Shown here piece after piece: positions 43,612 to 56,095 of a stretch of 64,000 nt of DNA. The notes beneath the pieces are model-generated. The model did no database searches and was not told where the DNA came from. It saw nothing but the letters and a program-made list of their open reading frames with translations. This stretch comes from Parastagonospora avenae f. sp. tritici 18332-5. Its lineage: Eukaryota > Ascomycota > Dothideomycetes > Pleosporales > Phaeosphaeriaceae. Every line of letters starts with the position of its first letter. The stretch's first letter is position 1. The position numbers and the translations under genes were made by a program. The stretch spans positions 124,001 to 188,000 of the forward strand of contig JAFJTR010000039.1 in assembly GCA_022559985.1 (NCBI GenBank). Direction: 5' to 3'.

Positions 43612-44377
43612 TATGTGAAGCTATTAGGAGGAGGTGGGGGAGAGGATGGCGGGCATCCAAGCGGATGGTAGTGAACAGCAGAAGCCTCTGGGTAAGCAAT
43701 CTGCAGCAGATGAATCTGAGGAGGACAAGCACTCCAGCATGCTGCGAAGGCCACGCCCACTGTTTCGGCTAGCGTCGCCGCGACTACGGGGAGCTTTTGG
43801 CGAAAGGCACTCTGACTCGACAAATGCCTCACATGTCATGGCTATATCAGTGCGACGGCCGTGTATGCGCGCTTTGTTTGTACATCTATATTGTCTGCAC
43901 TTGGGTTGCGTCTCTCGTAATCTGTGAGTGCGCATCTAGGAATACCGTGCTCGACTGAGAGTGACAGCCTTCAGCAGACATCAGACCAGGTCGCGTGAAG
44001 AATGCTCGCCAATAGCAGCGCAGCCCTTATGTAACAAGACGCAAGGCCTCAAGACGGTTGCTGTGACGTTGCGGCCAAAAGATGGGACGGAAAACGTATC
44101 CGTTGCGTCAGAAATGCATCCCCGGTCTTGGCTCTGGTCGTGCGGTGAGGTCAAAAGCGCGTCCGGAAACACTTCAAGCGTGATTGGATGCATATCCGTG
44201 CAGGCTAGAAGCCTTCAGTGCTTCCATCGAGAAGTTGGGAGGGTGGCTTGTTAGTCACGTGCTTCCGCGCGGTGGGGAAGCCGTAAGCGGACTAGCGCCA
44301 GCACGCTTAGCTGCATGACGCTGGTGATTTGAGGCTCCCGCAGCTGTCAACGGTGACACCCGCCCTCCTCCTCCAGC
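43612..44377. promoter_or_regulatory. Divergent promoter region between KGD1 and TFB1
   Basis: 766 bp between the two start codons. GTCACGTGC with a CACGTG core lies at 44256-44261, about 120 bp before the TFB1 start. No clear TATA box is evident. Confidence 0.4.
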
Positions 44378-46368
44378 ATGTCCAGCGCTGCCGCCCAGTA
44401 CAAGAAGCAGGATGGCACAGTCTCCGTATCCGCAGACGGCAAGACCGTGTCCTGGAAGTCTGCGAATAGCGCCGCTGCTCCTCTATCGATAACTATAGCA
44501 GACATTGGGAGTATGTAGTTTGTGTCAAAGGAATGCGCATCCTACTGACACATGTAGACCTGCAACAGACGCCCGCCACCTCGGCAAAAGCTTCGATCAA
44601 AATCGTCGTCCCAGACTCTGCGCCTCAGCCGGGCAACTTCACCCTCACCTTTACATCTCCCGCCGCACGCGACGACCAGCAAACCATCACTGGCCTCTTG
44701 CGCAAGTGGATCGAGGCCTCCAAGACGCAGCCACCCCCCCCTGCTGCCCCAAACCCCACCGATGGAGATGGCGCGTCAGGATCAATGGCTATGGCGCAGA
44801 CCGTCGCGGCCGCGGCAAAAGGCAGTGACGAGTCCTACGACGATGCACAACTGCTGGCAAACTTGGAACTGCAGATGTCGCTACTGAATACAAATCCCGC
44901 TTTGCGCCAGAGGTTCGATCGGGCGCTGGCAGAAAAGCCCGACTCTGTATCGCTGATACAGTTCACCAACCAGTTTTGGTCCACCCGCGTGCACATGCTT
45001 CGATCACATGCCATCGAGCGATCTCAGGAGAGCGGCACCTACAACGTCATTTCGGTCATCAAGACCGTACCTGTAAACGGCGAACAGAAATTGAGCATAA
45101 CTCAGGAGCAAATAGCCCTCGTATTCAGACAACATCCCATCGTGCAGAAAGCCTTCAACGAAAACGTCCCCCCTCTGACTGCAGAGGGTTTCTTCGAGAG
45201 GTTCTATCACAGTCGCCTGATGAAGAAGCTGAAGGGCGAGCGAATACGGGAGCAAGACGTACTTGACCCTAAGCTGGACAAGTACCTGCATTACGATGAA
45301 GCCGCAGACGAGTCTTTGAACCTGATGGACTCCATACCGCTGTTCATCAACATCGAAGGCAACGAACAGAATCATAGTAAGAAGCAGGGCAATCGACCAG
45401 ACTTCACCATGAAGCCCTCTTCTCATGACAAGGCACCCATACTACGAATTCTGAACCGTATGAGTGAAAAGCTATTGAAGGACGTCCCGAATTCCGACCG
45501 AGATCGCCACGCTCCAGTGGGAGTAGACGAAGAGACATACAAGGAACTGCAGCTACGCGATTTGCAGCGTGCAGACGATGACAATAGGGTGGTACTCCAA
45601 GTGCAGGATCAAGGGCGACTCTTTGCATCAGGACAAAGCGTGCAGTCCTCGACGAGTGCTGCTACATATTCCCAGCGCACCCCTGCTCAGGCTCTTTCGA
45701 CCTTACGGCAAGATTTTGGGATGATAAGCGCCAATCGAAGCAAAGCAATTGGAGTTGACCTGGAAACAACGCTCGGTATTAACGATGACAGCAGCAGTGA
45801 CGAAGAAAACGCCCCGTCGAAAAAGCGAAAGATTGGCAGCAAATCGTCAAGAAAGGCTGCCACGTCGCAAATGGTTACAGCTATCCGGAAACGGCACCTG
45901 CACGACGACGATTACTATTCCTCCAAAACAATCCCGATCGGCGAGCAAGCGAAGAAGCTTTTCATTTCCGAGTCGATGCTCAACAATTTGAATATGATAC
46001 ATAACACGACTGTCGAATTCCTGCACTACTTCTGGGCCGTCTTCCACTCTGGCAATCCCGACCGCGCAAACGAAGTCGCAAAACTCATCGAGACGCTTGA
46101 TAGGTCCCTAGACCGAGTCAAGGCTGTTTCGGATGCTGCCGAAGCAGAACGAGCGACCCAGGTCGAGCGCTACAAACGAGAGGTCGAGAACTATAACCAG
46201 CGATCCGGGAAGAAGAAGAAGTTTGATCCGGAACACGTCAAAGGTGGAGCGAAGGCTGTCGACCAGATCGTGGAACCCTTGCTTCGCGCGATCAATGCTG
46301 CGAGGAATCAGTATCAAACAGCGCTGCAAGAGCAGTTGCGGCAGAGCGGTGCGCTGAATGCAGCATGA
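44378..46368 (+). CDS. TFB1: TFIIH core subunit Tfb1 (p62)
   Basis: Two exons (44378-44510, 44558-46368) join in frame to 647 aa; the intron is 47 bp with GTATGT, TACTGAC and TGTAG. Residues 1-115 form the PH domain (QYKKQDGTVSV, NLQQTPATSAKASIKIV, NFTLTFTSPAARDDQQ), followed by an Ala-rich linker and two BSD domains (about 150-270) with FWSTR and FFERFYHSRLMKKL. The later part has MSEKLLKDV and a C-terminal helical region with the long SGKKKKFDPEHV basic stretch. Tfb1 is a scaffold of the seven-subunit TFIIH core, binding XPC/Rad4 and activators by its PH domain, in transcription initiation and nucleotide excision repair. Family identity is clear from the order. Confidence 0.92.
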
Positions 46369-47018
46369 TTGAAACACTTTTCTACTGTCCGCATAGCGAT
46401 GGCGTTTGTGACTGGGGTCTTTGTAAAGCTTATCAGCACACATGACAGCAAGTGCGAGGAGTATTTCAAGACTTTATGCGGCAGATATCATGAATAAGAA
46501 TTATATCCACATCAACCACATGCTGGATTTGAGCTACAGCCTCCCAATTTTCTGTGCCATTCATATGCGCGCTGATCGATCGCTGTCCACTACTGTAAGT
46601 TGTCCGCCCCTCTATCGCCATGAGGCGTTTATTCTGCATAACAATGGGGCGCTCGTATCTAGACACTGGGCCAAATATCCAGGGTGGAGAGATGGCACCA
46701 GGGCTCAGACCTTTGGGAGATGTCACCAACTTCCACCAAGCTTATCTATATGCTAACACTGCAGAGTGCTGGCAGATTTAGATGCTATGTTTCGCGACTT
46801 TTATCTTTCAAGTGCCGCAAAGCCGTACCTGTTTAAGCAATGAGTGTTTTGAGCTCGGAGGCGTAGGTCATTCATCCTGGCGCGGATGCGGAGAGCAGGG
46901 ACAGAGTGTATGATGAGCTTCATCTTAGCTTTCCAACGTGTGAAGGCAAACTCGATGTTCAAATTATATGTCTCTATGGTGAGAGACTAGCGCGTTGGGC
47001 ATGAAGCTTTATCCAGGG

Positions 47019-47046
47019 CTACAAGTGGGACACTACAAGTGGGACG
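47019..47046. repeat. Tandem duplication of 14 bp
   Basis: CTACAAGTGGGACA is followed directly by CTACAAGTGGGACG, two units differing by one base. Confidence 0.7.
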
Positions 47047-48020
47047 TGGCTGGGAAGGGGGAGACTGCATGTTGAGAGGTGTGGAGAGCAAACACGTATT
47101 CTGTATTGCGGGCTTTGAGAAGCAGTGTTCCGGTTCTGCAGGTTGTAGGTAGGTGCTGATAGTGCAGTTGGTCTTTGGATGTCTTTCCGCGCTGACCTCT
47201 TTTAGAGGAGAAGTAAAGCTGGAAGCGCAGCTGCTCATTGTATGCCCTTATATCAGGTTTATTTTCGGATCAATTGAAAATGTAGGCCATACTGTTTGTG
47301 ACATCAGAGTGAACACGCTGACCTTGCGCGAGATACAACGAGCTGTGTCAGTGGCTAGGCAAATCATACGATACTTAAAAGTGAAGCATCGTGGTCGGTT
47401 GCACTGACAGATTCGGTATTACAGCCTTCAAGTTCTACTCCAAGATGCAGGTCGATCTGCCTCTAGTGAGCGCCACCAACGTCGTATGGACCCTGTATTT
47501 GGCACCCTGCCGACAAACTCGGCTGACTTTGACCTCATTGTGCGGTGCGCACTGCATTTGAGAGCATTGCAATTTATCGGAGTGAATGCAAGTCGCTCAC
47601 GCAGGCTATTCACATTCGCGCTGCGGTGATCTTAGTGACTGCCCAACTTTTGCTTCCGATGCGCATGCGGGCGCAATGTGATCTGATTGATGGAGACATA
47701 TACTGTGCTTCACCAATAACAGCACCTCTGTGTCGGCCAGCCAAGTCCCACAGGACTATGGAGGTGTTCCTTTCATCTGAGCACCCACCCCAGTTAGATC
47801 TCCTGTATGCAGATCGAGGTGACATTCTGCCCTGACGTGGTTATTGCCACGCTAAAACATGCATCGTGATAAACATCGTAGTTTCTAGTTTTGCAGCTGC
47901 TTCAAAGAACTTATTGTTGTTGCGTTGTGATGTTGCGGCCTTTGGGATGTGAGCTAACTTTGGAGCTGAATGCTTCATAGGACATGTTGTCAATTATGAC
48001 AGAAAGCGGGCAGGGTGCAA

Positions 48021-48090
48021 TACGAGCTATACACAGGTTGCTTGCCGTCGCAACTGAGCCAGATCCATAATGTGTATAGCTTTCAGTCGG
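48021..48090. mobile_element. MITE-like element, copy 3
   Basis: AGCTATACAC at 48025-48034 and GTGTATAGCTTTCAG at 48072-48086 are inverted ends of the same family as the element at 15755-15822. Between them CACAGGTTGCTTGCCGTCGC matches the internal part of the copy at 4169. TA flanks are not preserved, so this copy is older. Confidence 0.55.
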
Positions 48091-51000
48091 CAGACGCCAC
48101 AGGTTGCTTTCCGCCGGAGTCGATAACCTGCAGTTGGACACGCATCGGGGGGTTACCGGCAAACTACATATTTCCACCATTCACGACTTCAGCGAAACCT
48201 GCAAAGATCGGCGAGCTGTGACGAAGATATTCTGGCTCGTATAATGGCATAATGAGGCTGCTAAGGAGATCCTCTACGCGTTTGGACAAAGGTACGAAGG
48301 ATGACAACATAATCGTATCATTTCGACCAAGGTCTCTCTTTGAGGCGCGTAAGACGGGAAGCACGTCGCAGAGCCTTAGTCTTGACCACATGATCGTGAT
48401 GTCCAGGTAGAGTCGACGTTAGCTTCCGTTACTAGTCTAGAGCGTCCGTGTCTGCTCAAATGTACAGCGATGTTCCTTCCAGCTCTTTGCACTCGCCCCG
48501 CTTTTCGGATTTGAGTCCGCAGGCTTGCGCAATTGCTCTTTGCCTTTCTCCACTTGAACACGAAACCATCGGATAAAGTTCCAGCAATTTTCCTTCATCA
48601 CTTCGAGGAAATGAGATCAACGTTGGTGCCGGGGAACATGGCATTCAGTGAAAGAGCTATCTATGTGGTTCCCAAATAGGAAAGAACAGCCAAATGAAAC
48701 GAGCGAGCGACGAGACGACCAAATGCCCACAATTCCAACTTCTGACCTTACATGTACCGGAAGGAAAATAGAAATGTTCCGAGGTGAATAAAAAAGCTGA
48801 AGTCTACAAAGATGTTTCGATCCGAGGAAGCGGTTGCTTAAGGGGATTGTCGTCCCCACGCCGTCGTTTCGTTCAGCCAGCGATCTCGAGGTATCGTCGA
48901 CATCTACAAGAAGATACCGCCAAAGGCTCACTTGACTGACGGTAATAAATATTTTTCGTCCACACCAATCCCGCTTACGCTGATGTGTCAGGGAGAGTCA
49001 TCGTCCCTAGCCGGATCCCAGTACCTTCCACCTGTAGAAGGCACAGTACCACCAACCGGAAGACTGCGAGTTTGGCGACCTGTTTTGGTCAGCGGGCTAC
49101 TCATGTGAACTGATACAGAAGTCACAAATCTCTGGACACACTTACCACCATGCCCGCGATTACCAGCCACCGCTGTCCTTTGGCGAGGCTCTCGATTGTC
49201 CCTGTTCGACACTTCAGCACTTCGAAATTCTTTGCGGGCCGATGTACGCACCGATAACGGAAAGAATGCCAGAGGTACCATCTGGCCACCCAGTTCTCTT
49301 CGTTTACGGTTGTCTGATATCTGCCCAATGCGTAAAAGTACTTTGTGATGGGCGGAGCGTTGTTGACGACCTAAGCAGTGACATACGATGTCAGTATGAG
49401 TGTCGCATACACGATGGGTGTAAGACTATACGAACCGTAAGGATCTCTCGATGCTTTGCAGTTTCCGATATCTCGTCCCACTTGTACGGCATTTGAACGT
49501 ATGGGATCGCCCTCGACTGGTCGGTTAAGTTGTAAGGATTGCTACTTAAGCTGTCTCTCGCAACCTGGGCCTCTTGCTACACGTACCCGTTACATTAGCA
49601 ATCCGACTCTCCGATATCGTGGACTGCCCTTACGAGAAGAAGTTTATGTGCCTGTTCGTTCAGCCCGAGTCGAGCGAACAGCACCTGCTTGTCGGCACTT
49701 TGAGCGAGGGGTTGTGAACTCATCTTCAATGATTTATTCACAGGAAGAACTACAAATCTGACGAATATGACAGTACAAACAAAACCGAAATGACGCTTAG
49801 CGATACGGAAATATTTTCGTCGTATCCTGATGCTTTAATAGTCTAAGATCAATGGTCGAGGATGGAGGAAGGGTACGTGAAAACATTCGTCATGTGACTG
49901 GCTTTTGTTATCTTGAGCTACCATCACTCCAGAGACCAAGCGCGTACGCCACATACTTGAAGAGGCGGGGGAAAGGTGAGACTCCACTCCTGTGCTCGAC
50001 CCATGAGCAGTTGCTCGGACCGATGCGCGTTTCCACCAGAAGACCCTTGTCATGCAGCTGGCAACACCCCCCAAATCATTTGTGTGGGATCTCCAAGACC
50101 TATCCAGTCGCCGATGTCTGACACTCAGAGGGTGGGTCACGGTGACCCTCGCATTACTGCTCTTGCAGTAACAGCAGGTAGCTACCTCAAACATCAGCAA
50201 CCTGATTTGTCGGAAGAGAAGCCACTTCCCGTATAGCGGCAGCATAACGACTCAAATCCCACTTTGAATCTTACAGGGTTGCGCCTTAAGGCTTCCCTGG
50301 TGTACATCCCAGCGAATGAATGAGCACTAAGGTCCTTTGGCGCACATTGGGCCGCGAGATGGAACAATATACAAACTATTATCCCAGGCACCTGGATGTC
50401 GGATATAAGCGCACTCAATGAGGATGGCATGACGACCGGCGACCAAAAGACTAGGTGTTGCGTATTCGCATTGGTCTGCTTTCAGCACACACGCTATTCA
50501 TGCGGCTTACCAGTGGATATTAGCACCAACGACACGGCATATGCGGCGTTCGTTTACAATCTCGGGCCAAGCTGGAATAAGCTGATGATGAGGATCACGC
50601 CTTCTAACCTCCTACAGAGCACACCAAGCTCCAGAGGCTACACAAGGGGTACGTGCTTTTACGAAATCCGGGCTGCTGAAAATTATGGGCGGTGATCAGT
50701 ACCTTCTTAGCATGAAGAATTGAGGATCCGGTATCGCGGAACGAACTCAACAAAGCATTCCTCGGCAATCTTTTGCGTATTCATTGGAGCATCGTGTCAA
50801 AGATGAACCACAATATTGAAAGAGGATTCGATCGGCGCCTGGTCACTGGTCGAGCTTCAAACGCTAAAAAACCCATGTCCACGCCGCTTTGATTGTACAC
50901 AGGAGTCAAGAACCTTTGCATCCATTAAGCGAGCCATGTATACTTTCTAAAGTCAGGCTGACTACGACTGCCACATGTATGGCCCTGCGCTGTCGTGACT

Positions 51001-52730
51001 GGCGCATGAGCGCGCCGTGCGAGGCGAAGCGTGTGCATTTATCGGAGGTTCGCTCTCTGAAAGTGCGGAGAGCCACGAGGGAACATCTCCCCATTCTTTT
51101 TGCCGTGTCCACCAGCGGCTTTGCTTTTGCCGCTACATCATTTGCGGGCTTGCCTCGCTGAAAGACTTGAGAGTGCCTCAGCGTCCTACTCCCTTACAGG
51201 TACTTTAACAAGCGCTGGATCGCAGAAAGAGGCGCCGTCACGGAGACTCCGGCTCAGTATTGATCCAATACACGCGCAACTAGGCATGGGATGGCACTGG
51301 TGATACAGGACCCACAACTTTCAGCCGCCCAGTAGACACCCCAAACCCCCAAGAGCTGCACGTATGCCAGGCTTGCTGTGTAATGACAATTACCGCACGT
51401 TCAGAAAAAGTGGTCTAGGGTAGACGACGAACTACGATTTCTTCAACTGGTCAAGGTATACAAACTAAGCAAGATGTCGCCTTGCATACTATCATCCGCT
51501 TAAGCCAAGCTCGAGACAATCAGTATCTGCATGAATCGGCGAGCTGGATACTGAATTTGCCGAATGTACCTCGTCCAGTAACTAGGGCATCGGCAAGTGC
51601 GAAGTTTCCACACCCAAGCAAGCACTGCATCTTGAAAGACAAGCATGGGATTTCCGCAGGCGCTACATATCCCATAGCGCCTTACCATCATTCGTGGTGC
51701 GAAGCCATCGTTTACCCATGTTCGCTCGGCTCTTCAGGCCGTAGAATGCGGATCGGACTCTCTTCGGTTCTAATACCCGATCGCTAGAGACCGGATACTA
51801 CCACGGCTGGAATGCATACATTGGACATATCAGCCTCTCGCACATACAAATGGGAAGAAATTCGGAGTACAGCTCACGTGCGTACCTCTCTCCAGGTACA
51901 GAACTGATTCGCGCTTCTTCCAACATATCAACTTCTGATCAGCATGCGCTTCAAAGAAGCCTTTTTAGGTCCAAAGCCAAGTGAGAAGACTGTGATTGTT
52001 TCGAAAAGGGCAGTTTGCAATGTTAATGTTCTAGTATCGGCGATGTATACAGGCTGTCGCATTTCGGCCCCGAGACGATACCATGTGTGGGGGTGATGGA
52101 CATCGTGTCACCACATGCATGTTGCCTAGCTGTAACAATTCCGTAAGTGTCACAATTCGCCAACCCGGATAGTGGTACTACTTTACATTTGCAGGTTGCA
52201 TGGATCTCATGTAGCTCTCCTGCACGAGCGGCTGTTCCGGGCAATGAGGAGCGAAAGCTGGATGATGACGAACTAGCGACTCGAGGGTAGTCCTCACTAT
52301 CCACCTGCCTCACTCCATTGGCAGTTCTGGTTCCATTCCATCTGACATGGCCGTCCACAATTTTCGCACGGACGCACCTCCGCTTACAGGCCGCCTGCAA
52401 ATCACTAGATTCCGTCTATGTGGAGTTGAAGTGGCTACTTCGAGTGAGCCCTGCGCGAACTTGCCTCGTGAGGTAGCTACTCGAACTTCAAGCCTCCCGA
52501 GAGTGACAAAATGTGGTACACTCTTGCCAGGTTCTGGATATGGAAGTGCCTACATCGAGAAAGAGTGGCTGACCCCGGACGGCAAAGTTGTGATTGCCTC
52601 TCGTAAAGAGGAAAGTAGACAGGCTCTTTCCATTTAACCGCAAGCTCGAACTCTATCTTCTTGCACGTTCGAGGGTCAGCGTTTCCTTGCATCCAAAACG
52701 TTAGATTAGATTTGCTGGACTACGAACCCG

Positions 52731-54173
52731 ATGGCGCTACCGCACGAAGCCCGTTATGACTGCAGCGACGGTTATAGTTTCTCCTCCAACCCCAGGACGC
52801 GGTCCCACATACAAGTCCGTGCAGACTGGAGCCCTGCGGGTGCATTTGCAACGCCATCACAGTCGCAAAACGCCCTACAGGAAACGTTTGCCTACTACAA
52901 CGCCATTCTGAATACAGGCGTTTCCCCCGGCGGCGGCACGAATGAGCTTCTACGAGACGACGATAGTCTTACAAGCAACGCAGACATTATCGGAGCACAG
53001 GAGGGTGAAGATCAGCAATACAGAGGCCGTACCATTCCCTACCATCTTGCTGTGCGCTTCGCAAACCGCTCCAATGGGCCACCTTTGTCTACGATCATCG
53101 AACAAGGCTCTTACTCTACGCTCAACTCTGGCGGATCTCTGCTCGGCGCCAGCCACTTCCCGTCCAGCAATTCAACTGGAATGCCCTCTCCTGATGGCGC
53201 CGCACACCGAGGCTCTCGGAGTCTAGATGGGAGTCATGTCGATCGAAGTCGAGAGAACACGCCACAGAAGCATACAATGGCCCATGCGTCGGGCGCGTAT
53301 CGAATGCTGTCGGACGATCATCAATATCACCGGATCATAGATACAACCACACCAATTACAAGTGCACAAGAATTGCTGCAGCATCCAACGTTGCAGATTA
53401 GCGAATCCGATCCTGCAAACAGCGATGTGAGGCCCAGAGACGTTCTCCGCGGACTGTTGCGAAACGTACGGGCGGCCTCGCGGACCCAGTCAAGGTCTTC
53501 TTCGTTAACACAGACGCCCGTGGTCAACAAGCGGGACAGCCGACCCGAAACGAATGACAGTAGCCCGCTCTGTCAAGTACCGGGCGACTGCCACGGACCG
53601 AAGCAAGCGACATTTCTAACAGGCGGCGATACGTCAAATGCGGTGCAAAGCTTGTTTTCCACCACGCCTCATACGCCCATTCTAAGTTCTCGACCCACAA
53701 ATCGTAAGACATCCTTGACAAGTCACTCAGTTGCGGCTGTAGAACCCACCTGTCAGCCTTCGAAGCAGCCTTCTTTGCCACTGCTCAAACAATTTCATAC
53801 TCCTGAAGCCATTCCTCGAATCTTGGCGACGTCGGGTGCATGGCCTTCGCGTGATAGAGCCTCTTCTGTCCGTCTTGTGCCACCAGAACCACGCGATGTG
53901 GCGTGTGTGACGGTTACTGCGGGAGCCTCAACGTCCTCAGGCCGATGTAACGACAGTCACTCAGCTCTGGACACGTTCTATGGCGTTTCTGTACCCTCAG
54001 ACAGTGCCTTGTCGCTACACAAACATGATTATGCAAACCAACCCAGCCAGAATGCAAGTTTCTGTAGCACTTTATCTACATCCTACTCGGGAACAGTGTT
54101 GGGGGTAGACCTCGACCTGCAGTTCAAGACGCCTGGACCAGTGCGACACTCTAGCTCGCCAATGCCTGTGTAG
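52731..54173 (+). CDS. Serine-rich protein of unknown function, first part before in-frame UAG
   Basis: From the ATG at 52731, 480 codons run to a TAG at 54171-54173. The product is rich in Ser, Thr, Pro and Arg and looks largely disordered; short ordered-looking pieces are ETFAYYNAILNTG near residue 50 and RPRDVLRGLLRNVRAASR near 240. No domain is recognised. The same frame continues without a break after the TAG for 354 more codons (54174-55235) with similar composition, so this may be only the N-terminal half of one 835-codon gene. No intron with standard splice sites removes the stop. Confidence 0.6.
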   Translation: MALPHEARYDCSDGYSFSSNPRTRSHIQVRADWSPAGAFATPSQSQNALQETFAYYNAILNTGVSPGGGTNELLRDDDSLTSNADIIGAQEGEDQQYRGRTIPYHLAVRFANRSNGPPLSTIIEQGSYSTLNSGGSLLGASHFPSSNSTGMPSPDGAAHRGSRSLDGSHVDRSRENTPQKHTMAHASGAYRMLSDDHQYHRIIDTTTPITSAQELLQHPTLQISESDPANSDVRPRDVLRGLLRNVRAASRTQSRSSSLTQTPVVNKRDSRPETNDSSPLCQVPGDCHGPKQATFLTGGDTSNAVQSLFSTTPHTPILSSRPTNRKTSLTSHSVAAVEPTCQPSKQPSLPLLKQFHTPEAIPRILATSGAWPSRDRASSVRLVPPEPRDVACVTVTAGASTSSGRCNDSHSALDTFYGVSVPSDSALSLHKHDYANQPSQNASFCSTLSTSYSGTVLGVDLDLQFKTPGPVRHSSSPMPV

Positions 54174-55235
54174 TTTACACCGCAAATGGCAGAGCTTGAA
54201 CGCCAGGCATCGTTTTCAGAGTCTCCGGACTCCATTTATGCAACTCCCATGAATCATACGCGCCGCTCCATCACATCCTCTGCATTGACGTCTTTGCTGC
54301 CTATAGCTGCGGCGTCGGGCGTCGTACGAGCGAATTATAACACTCCCAAGATATCGTTCTACTCACCATCTGGTAATCTGATCCAGCCAGAAGGAAGTTC
54401 GTCTCCCGAGTTCAGCAAGTCAGCCAGTAGCTCGCCAACAAGGCCACCTCTGTACCACAATGAAACAAAACGATCGTCCGCCCACAAGACCTTGTCAGCA
54501 ACCGCATGCTCACCGCCAGCGAGGCCGACCCTTGTACCACTGACTACCCTCCCAGCGATCACTGCACCACTTCCGTCACACTTGATGCACCATCACAACT
54601 ACCGGCATAAAGAACGATCCCAAATCGATCCCTGTGAGTCTGTCATCGAATCTGCCCCTCCCGTGAAAGGCTGCGGCGGAGTAGTCCGCCCGCGGAGCTC
54701 ACCACCACATACCGGGATCACACATCCGTCCCACAAAACAACGACACCCAGGTCTCAACACAGATGTAGGAGTACGCGATCGCTTATCCACGACCTCAGA
54801 AGCGATGCTAGCTTCTACAAATCCCGGTACATCGCCCTAGCCTGCAGCCCGGCCCCGAGGCGAAGAGACAACAGGAAAACGCTGCACAAGCGACCTGTCA
54901 CAAAGGGACCTGCATCTGCACTGCGCCCCAAGCTCAACTCAACGCGTGCGGTTGCTACCGAACAAAAGCGCCGGGCGGCACCGATCCACAAGCATGAGAA
55001 GATTGTTCTGGGTCCCCGCGCTGGCCATGTGCTACGTATTTGCTTCTGTCAGCCCTACGATGGCGCCGGCACGTCCAGCATGTTCGCCGGTCACAAAAAG
55101 AAAGAGGATCTACATGTCGAGCTGGAGGGCGTCGCCAGGCCTGTCGATCACACGACTGAGCGCAGATCCAAGGCTCGCAGACCGCATGATTCGATTAGAG
55201 CACATCGAGGTGGGAGTGCGGGAGCTGCGGCATAA
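54174..55235 (+). other. In-frame continuation of the serine-rich frame after the UAG
   Basis: This stretch reads on from the TAG in the same frame to a stop at 55233-55235. An ATG at 54186 could start a separate 349-aa protein, but only 12 bp separate it from the stop. Composition (Ser, Pro, Thr, Arg) equals the first half; NTPKISFYSPSGNLIQPEG and LIHDLRSDASFYKSRY look conserved-like. I cannot tell whether it is reached by readthrough, translated by reinitiation, or silent after a nonsense mutation. Confidence 0.5.
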
Positions 55236-56095
55236 AAGTCGGTGAAGAGTAGCGATCTGTTCTAGGTCCGGCTCATGGGTTTTGAATAGAGGACAGGCCA
55301 AGCGCGCTTGACATGGTTTTGCTGTATTACTTTTTGTCTTGGGGTGGCGTGGGTTTGCTGTGCTTGCATTGCATTACTTGGAACTAGCATTGGATGACAG
55401 ACCTAGCATGTATGTTAGAAAGCATTACGATTCGCGGGTAGCATAATTTATAGTGTTGACTGAGCCCAAGAGCGTGGTAGGTTTACTGGCATTGTTTATC
55501 ACTTGACGTCAAGATCGCGGTGATTGATCGTGCAGCCAGCGCTTTTGCATGCTTTAGCTTAACGTGTTATGTAGTCAAGAACACACTACACTAGCCTCGC
55601 ACGTATGAACAGTGAGTGGAGAACAACTCATACGACACGACCATCCCTACAGCCCATATCCGACGACAAGCAAGCAAAAAAAGCCCCACTGCCCACTATC
55701 GCAAGCATCCGCGTTTCCCGAGCAAGAACATGCAGTTTCGACTATTCTCCGATGCGCGCGGACAAACCTCGATGCGAAGCCCGGCGCCACGGCAGGATCG
55801 GCCGATCGTCAGCCTCAATTTTTGCGCGCGCGCGAGCCCAGCCTGCTTTTTGTGAGAGGTATCCGGGGGAGTGGAACCGAGGTGGACTGCAACGTGCGAA
55901 AAGCTGCAAGCAGACGAAGCGCCCGGATTGGGAGGGGGACGCATGAAGGAAAAGGGCGCGGTCCGTTGTAGACGCGGCTTCGGGCCCGGAATCGAGCGGC
56001 CATTTTGGTTTTTGCTTTGCTTTGCTTGCGTGGTTTTAGGCAGCAGTGAGGGAAAGTAGATGGCCCTTTTTGCCCATCGCGGACAAGACTTTGTC
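55236..56095. other. Convergent intergenic region, about 860 bp
   Basis: Between the serine-rich frame and the stop of the DUF1992 gene. Several overlapping frames of 100-120 codons exist on both strands at 55600-56050, but they have no domain and reflect GC-rich sequence. No feature is called. Confidence 0.4.

Larger units (their letters stand above)
46369..52730. other. Gene-poor region, 6.4 kb
   Basis: No frame of more than about 136 codons and none with a domain. It contains a short tandem duplication (47019-47046) and a MITE-like element (48021-48090). Base composition is close to that of genic DNA, without the strong AT bias of heavily RIP-mutated repeats. It may be decayed genes or transposons, or a non-coding RNA locus. 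Confidence 0.4.

Noticed and set aside
55600..55971. Overlapping 113- and 119-codon plus-strand frames
   Set aside because: They come from a GC-rich convergent region with frames open on both strands; no conservation clue.
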